Part shown: one piece after another, positions 45,450 through 56,774 of the stretch | How positions within the stretch are numbered: position 1 is the stretch's first letter | Layout of the letters: the number at the start of each line of letters is the position of its first letter | Origin: Dillenia suffruticosa | Taxonomy: Eukaryota; Streptophyta; Magnoliopsida; Dilleniales; Dilleniaceae | Direction: 5' to 3' | Assembly (NCBI GenBank): GCA_033439265.1 | Contig: JAVTVX010000013.1 | Coordinates: forward strand, 21,184,500 to 21,248,499 | DNA length: 64,000 nucleotides | The notes under the pieces: model-generated | Told to the model about the DNA's origin: nothing | Databases searched by the model: none | Seen by the model: only the letters and a program-made list of their open reading frames with translations | Position numbers and translations under genes: made by a program

Positions 45450-48400
45450 ATGTCCAGAAAGGGGAGTGGTGCTGTGCTTCAAAAGGATGTGCCATGGAGG
45501 GCTTCCCCTGCCGGAAAACCCATTCCTAGAATTCATCAGTCCCCTGTTCTTCGCCTCCCCCAAACCCCTTATTCTAATTATGCCCTGTCTCTCATGAAGG
45601 TATTCTCTCTCTCTCTCTCATGTTTCTTTCGTATTGGTAGTTGGACAGTTTGATGAGGGTATATGATTTTTTTTGCAGCATCCAGACCCAATTGGAGATG
45701 GGTTAGCAACTGCTGCTATTGTGGAAGCAGCTGGGCCTGAATGTATTGTGCCTGGACAAGCGACCCCTATTAAATTATTGGGTTTGAAGGTATTTCTCTT
45801 TGTCTTTAATCTGCCCTCGTTTTCGGTTTCCTTCTTCTTTTGCTATTAAGGGTTTTTAGTGTCATTGAAATTCCTTTCTGGGTTGATAAGTTTTAGGTTT
45901 ATTATCCTATTTTATCATATTTTAACCTGTTCTTCTTACCTTCTTAATTTCTCAGTTGAATTGCATTTCTAAAAGTTGATGAAAAATACTGGGGCCCTCA
46001 TTCTTTAAGTATTGCATAAGGGGTGGCAGCGCTGTCTCTTTTGTAGTGTAAAATGATTGTCGCACAAAAGTGAATTACAATCCAGGCTTTATATGCTTAG
46101 ATTTTGATAATTATTTGTTATTTGTTATGACGCCTATTGCTGGTCAAAGTATTAGTTCTAAAGCTTAACTATCAACACCATTTTAATGGTATTATCAGAA
46201 AAGATGATTTCTTATTCATGCGAAGAAGCTTGATCCCATTTGGTCAATTAGATGCCCCACGCCCTGATTAGCATGTTTATTGGAGAATCTTAATTTTGGA
46301 AAATTATTTCTTGGATTTGGATAAGGAAAAGACTACTCAATGTTTGCTCTGCATTGAGCCTCATCTCTGTATCATAGTCCTTGATGATTATGCTGAAGTT
46401 TATATATAGTGTTATGCATCGTGTGCGAGACTGAGATTCTGTATGACACTTTCTGGCATATTATCACTCCTAAGTCTATTTTGATCACTTCTACCATAAA
46501 CTGATTCTCTAGAACTCTGAAGATTTTGATAATTTTGGTCAAATATAAAGTTGAGGCCAATATTTGATGAGCTTGTACAAGGTGAGGAACTCTTCAACAG
46601 AGCCATTGTCCTATTCTTCTTTAAATCCCTTATTTCCCTTCCCATTTTAGCAATTAAAGATTCCCAAAATGCATTGAGAATTGTGAGAGTTGTGTTGAAT
46701 GCACAAGAAAGGCTGAGTGTGTTGTTTGTGTCATCACCATTTGTCATGTTGATGAACAAAATTGGAACTAGAATTTGCAAACTTCTATTGGTTGAAAAGA
46801 TTGTTTTGATGTTTCCAAGGGGGCCTCCAATGAAGCATGGATACGTCAAGGTGGAGTTATATGTGTGCAAAACATTTGATATGATGCTTGCTAAATGTTT
46901 CTGATATTGATAATGGCAATCCAGATTCTTGGTAAAAGTTTTTCAGATACTCAAGAAATGCTCGACAGAGTTAGCATGACAGAGATTTTGATGTTTCTCT
47001 CATTGAAATGTTCCTTAGAGGATAATTTTCAATATTTATCTTGTGAAAACTATTTATAAAACATGAGAATTACTTTCATGGGAAACATTCTTAATACCTA
47101 TGATCCGGGCCAAGTGGCATTATCTAAACCATATGGATGCTACTTGATTTTGCTCCAAACCTCTTCAGGGTTGTGAATTTTCCTTTTTGTATCATATGCA
47201 TAAAAATTATTCCATTCTATTGATGTATTGTGCTGTACCTTCTTTATTTCTTGAATCCCACCATTTTTAAAGTCTGCATCATTTCATATACATATCTGAG
47301 CTTCATATATTGTTGTGATAATTCAGTTGGGATAAGTTGATACTAATTCTTTGGATCAACATTGGAAACCCTGCTTTCCAGTGTGAAGATTCTGTTGGTA
47401 TTTGGGGCTTGATAGACACAGAGCCAGGGGCAGAGGGGGCAACTCCACCCCGGAAATTTTAAGGAAAAAATTTTAAGGGAAAAGTGCAAAGATACCTTCT
47501 AAACTATAGCCGAAATACAAAAGACCTCTAAATTTCAAAAAAAAAAAAATACAAAAACCTCCCCTCAACTACGTAAAACTGCAGTTTTAATCCATCCATT
47601 TAGATTCCGTTAAATTTTTAATGGTAAATAGTAAAATAATAATAATAAAAACAAAATTATAAAAAAATTAAAACCAAATTGGGAAAAAAAAAAAAAACTA
47701 ACTCTCTCTCTCTCTCTGTGCCCAAAATCAAGATTTCACTCTCCTCCACCCACTTCTGAAACCACCACCTGCACCAACACCCTTGTACTGCCTTTGTGAA
47801 GACCAAGATGAGCAATTTCAAAAAATTCTTCATCCACCAATTCGTTTTGCACTTAAAAACCAGAAATGTATCATCTTCTTCGTCTGTGCATATGTTGGTC
47901 AATCTCACCAATCTCTGTTTCAACTTGACCCTTTGTTCGATATTCAGCCTTCAATTCCACCGAATTCACCAATTCGCCATTCTCCACTGCCGTTCACCAC
48001 CAACTCTTTGCCGGTCTTCTTCGATTTCGCTGCCGCCGATTCGTCATTTTCAACCATCATCTGACTTCAATTCCAAATGCCAGTTGATTCATCTTCATAG
48101 TTGCCACATTCATTGACTTCAATTCCACCACTCTCTTCAATTTCATCTGTTTTCAATTGCCGTCTACACCCTTTCACCATTCGATCCCACCATCGTCTTA
48201 ATCACTAATCGCCGAGGATTCAGATCATTGATTCAAGCTTGGTGCTAGTATTTGCCACCGTTCAACCGCTGCTGCATATTCTTCACCATTCAAATTTCAG
48301 CTATTGGTGCTACTTCAGTCCATCATCAGCCACCATCCGTTCGCCATCTTCATTCAGTTGCCACTTCAACTTCACCTTCACTACCTCTTGTTCAATCGCC

Positions 48401-51400
48401 TTCGATTTCTCCGATGATTCTTCATCATCCCTGCCATGCGCCATTATTGAAACTTCAAGCTTCAAGCTTCAAGCACCAAGATTTTCCTTTTGCTTATAAA
48501 TTGTCTTTCCAATCTCCCAAAACTTGTCATGCAAAAAAATCACGATTTTATCATCTTTTTTCTCCACTGATAAGTCCCACGCTGCCATTAAAGCTTCCTG
48601 TGAAAGGTTCAAATCTCGGTACATTAACTTCAATTCTGCTTCAATTCAATTTGAAACTTAATGTTTAACACTTCTAAAGCATTATTTGAAAGAAATTTTA
48701 TGTCTTGACAAAAACTGATGGCTTCCAAAATTCTATTATGAAATTTCATCGTCTGCCATTCTGAGATTGCGCCTTCAATTGTGAAGACTTGGAACAGAAT
48801 GAGAAAGAATCCGGAGATGGAGGGCAGGATGTGGAGGGACAATGTGAGGAAGATACTGCTGGAGGTTGCTCCTAAGAGGGATGTAGTAGCAGACTAGGAA
48901 CATCTTGTGTGTGTGTGACAGTGTGTTGTGTTCACCACTAGTGCTTCAAGTGAAAGTCCCAACTCTATCTCTCAATTTCAGATTACTTAAAAAACTTGTG
49001 ATTGTGGGTAATGTGGATGACTTGAGAAGCTGAATATATATAGAGAGAGAAAGAGAAAAAAAGGGTGAGAGAGAAGGAGAGAGAAAGAGAGAGAGTTAGA
49101 TTTTTTTTATTACCTTCAATTTCTTACATAAAAAATTAAAATTTTAATAATTTTTTTTTATTACTTAAACCAACAGAACTAGCCAGAAGGATTAACTTTA
49201 TATATCTTTGTAGTTAAGGGGTGATTTTTGTATTTTTTGGAATTTTTGAGGGGGTTTTGTATTTCGTCTATAGTTTAGGGGGCATTTTGTACTATTCCCA
49301 AATTTTAATATGTACACTTTTAGTGACATTTGTGCAAAAAGCTTAGAAAGTCCACTAGATGTAACAAAAATACCACTAAAAGCCACAGGAATGCATTAAG
49401 TGCTGTTAAAATCCATTTGTTCCCTAAGAATTATGGCATTTTCCCTCTACACCCCTTTCCCCTACATTTTGCGTTTTCCCCCCAAGAATTATGGCATTTG
49501 TAAATATGAAATCTGTATATTCCTGCCAATAGGCACAATATGTAATGAGTCAGTTCTTATTAGGGGAATGAATCAGAAATTAAGCTTAATGGAAATGTAG
49601 TTTTGCATTGCAAGTTAGCATTCAGCTTGTGTGAGATAATAAAGTGCATGTCAATTTAGTATCATAAGAGGTCCCTCAGGGACAGCTCAAGCAGTAGATC
49701 CTCCCCACTTCTATCTTTCCCCGATTCGATCCCGTTTGGTTGTATCTCTTTGTACCCAAAAAAAAAAAAAAATTATCATAAGAGATATTTAATGGCCTGT
49801 TCACAGATTAAAAGGAGATGGATAAGTATTGCATGAACTTCATAAATTGCAAACCTGTCCTTGCTGCAATGTTTCAACTTGACCAAAGCTTCTTTGGAGG
49901 CACCCAAAAAAAAAAAAAAAAAAACAAAAAAATTGTATCGGAGCCTAACTTGTAGTAGTAAAGGTTTTAGATCAGAAGGATGGACCTTCCTGTTGACTTA
50001 AAGGGTAATGTCCAGATTTGTTAGATATGCATCTGGAAAACGTAATCCCCTATTTGAGTTCATCATTAGTTCTAGTTAAAGTTGGAATAGGGTTTGACAT
50101 TTTACTGTAGTAAACATTTCATCTCCTTAATCTGAATTCATACATATTATATGAGACATTCCATCTCAATTTTGTTTTGTATATTTCTCCTACATGGAGA
50201 TATGGCAAGCTTATTATATCTGCATCATAGACCTAGACGCAAACATCCTGATTCGACCCAGCTTAAAGGAGACTGAATCATTTCAATTTCCTACTTGTTC
50301 TTGCGCTTCACTTGATTATTTTGGTTCAAATACAGTGGAGCTGGAATTCTATATTCTTGAATCAAACAGTTATAATCTTTTTCTATGCTGGGTTTGTCTC
50401 ATATTTAGTTGTTATCTTGTACTCGCTTGAGATTAAGCAAGTTTGGAGCAAAATTGATGTCATTCAACCTTTTCTCTTCTACCCTTTTCTCCCCAGAAGC
50501 CTCCCTGCTTCAATCGGGCCATTTATGGTCGTCAAATATACTTCTTTCTCTTTTAAAGGCCCAAACTTCCATCTGGTTCTTTGTTCTTTTATATAAACAT
50601 ATCGAAAATTTGGAAACATCAGAGAGAAAGTATCAGTATATGCCGGTTGAAAATGTACCTTTGCTTGCTGTTTACAAAATGGAAATGGCAAGAAAAGATG
50701 TAAATCATGTTTTCTTTCCCCTTTCTGAACTTGTCCATCAAGTTTCAACTCTTTTGGTTTCACATTTACTTCACTCGGTGGAGGTTCACATTAAATTAAG
50801 TTTCATATTCAGGCCGTAAACTTAAAGCCTGTGCACACTCCTGATCTAATTGGCCATTTGCAACCACTGTTATCAATTGTCTCCCGCACCATCTTGGAAA
50901 AGAAACGAATTTTGCCTCTTTTTTCATAATTTCTTATTAAGATATCATGGCTTTGTTAAATCTCAATCTGGTTGCACTTGGTGCCCACTGAAATATTCGA
51001 CTTTTGGATACATTAGGATCGATCCTCTTTGTGCATATACTTTTCAAGACAGACCCAGGCCATTGATATTTCTCTTTTCTTCTTTATTCATGTTGCCCTT
51101 GGTGGTGGTAATGTGCTGTCTTTAAGCCTCATCTAGTTTTTGTATTCCTGACATTCTTGATTGTGTATGTACAGGTATGGCCTATTGAGGTCAACTTAAA
51201 GTTTATGGAACCAGTTGGACGAGAACTCAAGTCAATTGGCAAGGTGAAGATCTTGGTTTGATACTTCCTTTTATCCCAATAATATAGAAATGATTAGGAA
51301 GGAGAACATTATTGGCAAAAATGTCAGACTTGATATCTCATTTGTCAGAGTGAAAGTAGATTTGCTCAAGGGTGAACATTAAGAGTGCAACTTTGCTATA

Positions 51401-52093
51401 GTCAAAGCAAAGCTGGTCATGCCCTGTTGCCAATGTGGCAACTGGGTTGGGGCATCATGTCCTTGACCGTGGGTTCGAGAACCATATGAGTCCTCCAAGA
51501 ATAAAGAACTGCCTATCATGTGGGCTTGGTGTCCGGAGCAAAGCCAATTCCAAACATTTGTGCAAGATTAGCATTTAGGACAACATATGCACAACTTTAT
51601 GATCAAGGCTGCCCATTTGTCAGAAAGAGGGAGAGCAAACTAACCTTGTTGAAAGTCGGTTGATTCACTCCTTCCCAGCCATAAAGAAACTCTAGGGAGA
51701 GAGAGAGAGAGGGAGAAAGTAAAACTGTTTGAATAGACTGATTCATGACCCCTGAATGGAAAACTCCTATATTTGTAGCAGTCTTACATCTGAGATCTGT
51801 TATTTTGGTATCTATCTTATATGAAGAAATATAACGGTTGTCAACATCATCCGGTATTTGTATTCATTCCTACCCGGTTGTATATTTTCATAAAGAAAAA
51901 GAAAAGGAAACTAAAAACCAATAATGTCATATGATTGTTTTCCACACCAACTATTCTATCAGGTCATCAATTGCAGGCTTAATAATACACTCATACATAG
52001 AACTTATGGTGCTGTTTACCCAACCATTTTCTCTATGTGCAGTTCATGGACAATGCTGTTGATCTTATGAACAAATCATTTATTGATCGTTGA
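45450..52093 (+). CDS. Conserved plant protein of unknown function, 126 residues
   Basis: Four exons: 45450-45599, 45679-45789, 51175-51243 and 52043-52093. All introns are GT-AG and phase 0, giving one clean frame of 50+37+23+16 residues. It begins MSRKGSGAVLQKDVPWRASP and then PIPRIHQSPVLRLPQTPYSN. The middle is HPDPIGDGLATAAIVEAAGP with CIVPGQATPIKLLGLK. The end is VWPIEVNLKFMEPVGREL, FMDNAVDLMNKSFIDR and stop. There is no signal peptide, membrane span or known motif. The regular splicing and clean frame argue for a real conserved gene; I recall similar plant sequences but no assigned function. Intron 2 is 5.4 kb and carries a Mutator-like element. The exon 1 donor (GTATTCTCTCTCTCT) runs straight into a CT tract. 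Confidence 0.85.
47477..49299. mobile_element. Non-autonomous Mutator-like element (MULE) in intron 2
   Basis: 1,823 bp bounded by the perfect 9-bp duplication AAATTTTAA (47468-47476 and 49300-49308). Termini are GGGAAAAGTGCAAAG on the left and, reverse-complemented, GGGAATAGTACAAAA on the right. Similarity continues inward through CTAAACTATAGCCGAAATAC and CTAAACTATAGACGAAATAC to CT/GA-rich boundaries, so each terminal inverted repeat is about 220 bp (47477-47718, 49076-49299). A 9-bp duplication with long inverted repeats is the Mutator hallmark. No transposase is present. The interior is a pyrimidine-rich, phase-poor stretch plus a short open segment at 48744-48897. Confidence 0.85.
48744..48897 (+). 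pseudogene. Possible captured coding fragment inside the MULE
   Basis: An open stretch ends in a TAG stop and reads SEIAPSIVKTWNRMRKNP then EMEGRMWRDNVRKILLEVAP and KRDVVAD. Its composition (Lys/Arg/Glu-rich, amphipathic) is unlike the surrounding low-complexity DNA. I do not recognise the source gene. It opens after an in-frame stop, so it is at best a fragment. Confidence 0.35.
49671..49773 (+). mobile_element. Short tRNA-derived SINE with 11-bp target duplication
   Basis: TATCATAAGAG at 49660-49670 recurs at 49774-49784. The insert has box A-like CAGCTCAAGCAGTAG, box B-like GATTCGATCCC, a short end GTATCTCTTTGTACCC, and an A-tail of about 16 nt. It is 103 bp in all, in intron 2 of the 126-residue protein gene, just right of the MULE. 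Confidence 0.8.
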
Positions 52094-53094
52094 AGCTTGG
52101 TGGAATTTTGTATTTCTTCTGGAAGAATCTGCTGCCTCCTTTCTCTCGAGATGGTTTTTTGCAGTTCTATATAATAGATTTTTCCTTTTTCCTTCTCTGT
52201 CTTGTGTATTGGTGGCTCGTACCAATGTAAACATGGATGTATTCTACTTCATGGAAATAAAAGTTTTGTTTTCACCAATGCCTTCTCCTAATATCTGTTT
52301 ACTTCTGCATTCGTTGATCTTGCTAGGAAATGGTAAACGAACAATGTTCTCCGCCATGAGTACTACTCTTCATTGCATGCAAACTGTGTTCCTTGGTTCA
52401 CCAAAATTCTATCTAGGGTTCTTGAGCATGTCCTTTGAATCATTCATTATATGAAAAAATCAGAGATCTAGGATAAGTAATAGCATTAGCCTTTGCATCG
52501 GGGAAAGTTGTCCCAATAATTAGGTCAAAATGTTAAGAGCACTGACAGTGTTTCGCATTGGTTCTATTTTCATCCAAACTCCTTTCTATCTCGATCCCTT
52601 TTCCTCCCATCGTATCCTAAATCATGGGGCTTGGAAATATTATAATGAGCAGAGAGTCTAAAGCGATTTGCAGGCTGCAGTACTGCTGCAAGGTGGTGGT
52701 TGTAGAAGAACTTGAAGACAATCTTCGCACTACAATCCAAATCCAAAACCAGTGACGCAAAAAGGTGAGCAGATCGAACTTATCCATTTTTTCCGCAGTA
52801 AAAAGAACATAGAAATATATCTAGATGACATACTTAAAAGCTTCTTAGCATGCAAAACGTGGATTCGTTTAAGCCAGTGGTGGTGCTTCGACAAAGCAGT
52901 GTCATCCACCAAATAAGCAGTTGATATTCTAGAAACTGACTGGACTAGCTACTTGCCACTTCAATACCTTAAAATTAGCTAGCGATACAATAGCTGAATT
53001 TGAGGATTCACAAACGATTCAAACCAAGTATTTTAGTCGAGAGAATGAGTATCTTGTTGCCGTTTTGAATGAGTAGCTAACCATATGATCCGTG

Positions 53095-53143
<49 letters not shown>

Positions 53144-53704
53144 GTGCATAGTGGTGGTGGGTTTTCATCCATTACAGTATAAACTTTGAGCAAATAATTG
53201 AGTCACTTTACGTTGACACATACAATCAAGTCCCTCTTTAATCTTATAGGGAGGGTAAAACCTTTTTTTCCCTTTTGGGGGTGGGGGGATTGCTCAATTG
53301 CAGGCTTAATAGTCAGAAAACAAAAATTTATACCATTCGGTCAAAGTTACTGATGATGGAAAACCCATTTCCATATTTGAGACATCACACGTATTTGGGA
53401 TAGGGATGGAAAACCCAAAAGGGCTCGTGGCACCATGCCCACAGGTAAAAACCCTAGATTCTCTCTATCATCCTTTTTCCGGTTTTTTCTTCATTATTGT
53501 TAGAAATATGGATATAAACAAGTTTTTATGTAGAAATAAGATCAGAGCAGAAATAGAGTTAATAACCTGACTTCTTTCTTTCCTACCTTTTTTTTTTCCT
53601 GGTTAAAGACAATGATGTCGGCAGTGCACGAAAACAAGGGCCAAAACAACCAGAATAGCCCAAAGATTGGGTAAAAGGAGGAGACAGCTGCCAGACATGT
53701 CAAC
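52094..53704. other. 3' UTR and intergenic region before the LINE
   Basis: Starts with the 3' UTR of the 126-residue protein gene. A pure (CT)n tract lies at 53099-53141. No further gene recognised. Confidence 0.55.
53099..53141. repeat. (CT)n microsatellite
   Basis: 43 bp of pure CT dinucleotide. Confidence 0.95.
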
Positions 53705-53814
53705 ATCATACTCCACATTTTTTTTTTTCTGTGAAAAGCAGGGGCACAACCCCAGCAACGAGAACAGGGGAAAGCAAAAGGAAACAAAGCTAAATTACAA
53801 ACAGGAACCGACTA

Positions 53815-54699
53815 TCAAGGAGGATACTTCTGAAGCCTCCTCACTCGGCCCACACCAGCAGCATCAGTCTTTAGCAACTCCTCAACCTCCATTGGAGGAA
53901 AAGCAGCTTCGTGCAGTCCTTCTGGAGCTTCTTGCCCCATCTGCGCAAGCTTGTCAGCGCACATGTGCGCCTCCCTGAAAACGTCGAGGATCTCATTGAT
54001 TCCCAACTCTTGGAGAATATCTCTGCAGTCCGAGATCAAATTCCTCCATGGGTGGTTATCTCCCACACCACTGTTGACAGCATTAACGATGTTGAGAGCA
54101 TCGCATTCGACCACTAAAGGACCCAGTCTCTGCCTTTTAGCAATGTTTAACCCCAGAGTCAAACCCCACAATTCAGCCATCTCCCCATTGGAATTGCCAA
54201 CATTGGCCCAAAAACCATACACCCAATCGCCTAGGCTGTCTTTGAAGACACCCGCAGCTCCCGCCGTACCACCCTCTAGCCGAGCAGCACCATCAATATT
54301 CAGCTTGAGGAAACCTTCGCTGGGCCATAGCCAATAGACCTCTAACGTAATCTTACTGTGAATGCTCGAATCATCCTCCCTCTTCGTCAGCTCCCTCGAG
54401 CTCAACACTCTGTTAACAATTTTTAAGGGAGACTCTCGCCACTTTTGATACACCAAAGTGCATCTGGACTTCCAAATATACCGCACCATCAACCCAAAGA
54501 CAAAAGAGTCCCTCATTGGGGTCAACTTATACTTCTCCACCAAACCAGCTTTCAGCCAATAACAGCAATCCTCATTCCAAAACTCCACCAGCTTGCCGAC
54601 ATCACGAGTCAAACTAGACCAGATTGCTTTCGCATGAACACAATCCCTTAAGGCATGAGACAGTTTCCTCCGCTTCTTGACAGATCGAACAGGTGCCAT
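53815..54699 (-). pseudogene. LINE C-terminal RNase H domain (remnant)
   Basis: Long open segment with LKLNIDGAARLEGGTAGAAG, NGEMAELWGLTLGL and VECDALNIVNAVNSG, the acidic-residue blocks of the plant-LINE RNase H (RVT_3) domain. It is preceded by sequence typical of the linker after zf-RVT. Upstream frame breaks separate it from the RT. Confidence 0.85.
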
Positions 54700-55170
54700 T
54701 CTCAGTTACATTCCTCTTCTTCAACTCTGCGTTCGTCATGAGTCTTCCCTTAGCTGACAACCACAGAAAGACTTTCACTCTCTCAGGGCATCTAGACCTC
54801 CACACCCAATTCCAATGTTCCTCAGTCTCTTGAAGACCCAGAGACGCCTTCTTTTGGAGCCAATAAGCTGAACCCACTGAGAATTGGCCATCAGACCTTC
54901 CACTCCAAAAAATGGAGTCATTTCTGCTTTTGTCCCTGGGAATTGGCACGGCTCAATCTTCTCAACGCAATGGCGCGGCAGAACAGAAGACAGCAGCTCT
55001 AAGTTCCAGCCTCCATCCTCATTCCAGAAGTGCTTAACTCTGGTGTCAGTAGAGCAATTCTCTTGCGGGATGATGGCCTCTTCCCTAAGCTTCTCATTAC
55101 CCAACCATCTGTCAAACCAAAATCTAATGCCCCCACCGTTTCCTAACCTCCATTTGATACCATTCCGCAA
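54614..55170 (-). pseudogene. LINE zf-RVT region (remnant, frameshifted)
   Basis: Two overlapping frames hold GIKWRLGNGGGIRFWFDRWL and then WNWVWRSRCPERVKVFLWL, GRLMTNAELKKR and CSICQEAEET. This is the zinc-binding region found between RT and RNase H in plant LINEs. A frame change lies near 54,850-54,950. Confidence 0.8.
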
Positions 55171-56090
55171 ACAAGTTCTGCTTTTACATATCCCTCCCCA
55201 TAAAGCCGAAGTAGCTGCCCTTTTTTATGACTTAGCAGATCCTTACCTTTCAGGTTTTTCCTCTTCTCATCATTACTCCCCCATAAAAATTCCATGTTCA
55301 TCTTGTCTATTCTCTTGCACGTGCTCTCAGGCAACCAAGCAGACTGCATAGTATAGATGGGGATAGCAGCTTCACCAATTGAATCAGACTTTTCCTTCCC
55401 GCTGTACTTAAAAGCTTGGCTCTCCAATTGCAAAGCTTCTTTTGTACTTTCTCCAACACCTGGTTATAGAAATTTTTGTTTACTCTCCCGTGGATCACCA
55501 GCACACCCAGATAAGAGTCGAGGTTCTCGGAGATGGTAAACTTGCTGCACGCAGCTAAAGAAGCCTTGAGATGCCTTAGGGCTCTTGGAGACATCCAAAT
55601 TTTAGATTTTTTCGGGTTAACTTGAAAACCACTCTCTTCAGAAAACTCTTTAAGACAACTTAGAACATTACTAAGGTTCAAGTGCTCTGCTTCTGCAAAA
55701 ATAATTAAATCATCTGCAAAGAACAGGTGAGAGACCCCAGGGGCATCTTTACTCACTTTGACGGCATTCCAAACACCTTTATGAACTTTCTCTTGGATCA
55801 TGCTAGCCAACCTCTCCATCACCGGTAAGAAGAGATAAGGAGAGAGAGGGTCACCCTGTCTTAAGCCCCTACTAGTTTTAAACAGGGGAAGAACCTCCCC
55901 GTTCCAAATAATAGACATGTCGCCACCGGAAACAGTAAACATAATGAGTTTGATTAACTTCACTGGGACATTTACTTCCAAAAGAACTTTACCTAAGTAT
56001 TCCCAACTCACATTGTCGTAAGCTTTCCTAAGATCAATTTTGAGTATCATAGAGTTCGTTTTCAATCCGGAGGAGCACAACTCCCTTTGC
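55143..56090 (-). pseudogene. LINE reverse transcriptase core (remnant, frameshifted)
   Basis: Contains ILKIDLRKAYDNVSWEYL (catalytic Asp), TSRGLRQGDPLSPYLF and HLFFADDLIIFAEA (the FADD catalytic pair), then LGVLV and NWRAKLLSTAGR. The frame changes near 55,380 and continues with AIPIYTMQSAWLPEST. The N-terminal RT motifs are missing from this strand; they lie inverted at 56090-56509. Confidence 0.85.
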
Positions 56091-56509
56091 AGTAGGTTCA
56101 CAGAGGAAGAAATTAGAATGACGGTCTTCTCCATGAAAAGCCTAGAAGTCCCAGGTCCCGATGGCATTCAACCTATCTTTTACTAGAAGTTATGGCCAGT
56201 AATGAAGAAGAAGGTTTGTGAGTTTGTGAACAAGGCCTTTGACGATGGACACTTCTGCCCATTAATGGCTAGAGCTCTCTTGATTCTTATTCCCAAAGCT
56301 AATAATCCTATGGATATTGCAGACTTCAGATCCATTAGTTTGTTAAATACCTCCTACAAGATCTTGAGCAAGTGTTTGGTTGCTAGACTGAGACCAATTA
56401 TTCAAAACTTGGTCTGCCTTCACCAAAATAGTTTCCTTTCGGGTAGAGGGACGATGGACAATGTGATTGTGCCGCAAGAAGTGGTCCACTCCATTGGGCT
56501 CTCTAAAAT
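56090..56509 (+). pseudogene. LINE RT N-terminal segment, inverted
   Basis: The plus strand reads FTEEEIRM, VPGPDGIQPIFY, a TAG stop where relatives have Gln, then WPVMKKKVCEFVNKAFDD, RALLILIPKANNP, DFRSISLLNTSYKILSKCL and DNVIV..QEVVHSIG. It ends exactly where the second 14-bp target duplication begins. Confidence 0.85.
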
Positions 56510-56710
56510 ATCATACTCCACATCTCCATTAGAATCAGCCTTCCACTTGCCCTTGCCTAAACTGTTGTCCCTACACGGTTCCATTTTCTCACATAAAATA
56601 GGCCCGACTTCGAGAATCAGCTCGACTCCTTGGCCCATGCTATAAGTTGGGCTGGGCTAGATATAGACTTTTAAGTGGGCCTCAATTGGGTAAAGTAGGA
56701 TGAACCCATT

Positions 56711-56750
56711 TTCCTTTTTCTTTTTCTTTTTCTTTTTCTTTTTCTTTTTT
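56711..56750. repeat. (CTTTTT)n microsatellite
   Basis: Six to seven hexanucleotide units. Confidence 0.9.
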
Positions 56751-56774
56751 GTGCTATACCGACCAGTATCTATT

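Larger units (their letters stand above)
53719..56509 (-). mobile_element. Dead LINE (non-LTR retrotransposon) with inverted 5' segment
   Basis: A 2,791-bp insertion between perfect 14-bp copies of ATCATACTCCACAT (53705-53718 and 56510-56523). The 3' end, at low coordinates, has a short A-tail (T-run 53719-53728 on the plus strand). The sense part (53719 to about 56090, minus) encodes the RT core, zf-RVT and RNase H regions in several broken frames. The remaining part (about 56090-56509) encodes the preceding RT N-terminus on the plus strand (EEEIRM, PGPDGIQPIFY, DFRSISLLNTSYKILSKCL, FLSGRGTMDNVIV, QEVVHSIG). The two halves meet head to head at RT positions that are adjacent in an intact element. 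This is the 5'-inversion layout produced by twin priming. Cannot retrotranspose. Confidence 0.92.

Noticed and set aside
48252-48668. 138-codon Ser/Pro/His-rich frame inside the MULE
   Set aside because: Low-complexity pyrimidine-rich interior open in two frames at once; typical filler of non-autonomous MULEs.
51395-51560. Possible tRNA-like sequence (CCGTGGGTTCGAGAACC) in intron 3 of the 126-residue protein gene
   Set aside because: Box B-like only; no box A at the right distance, no A-tail or target duplication found, so not called as a SINE or tRNA gene.
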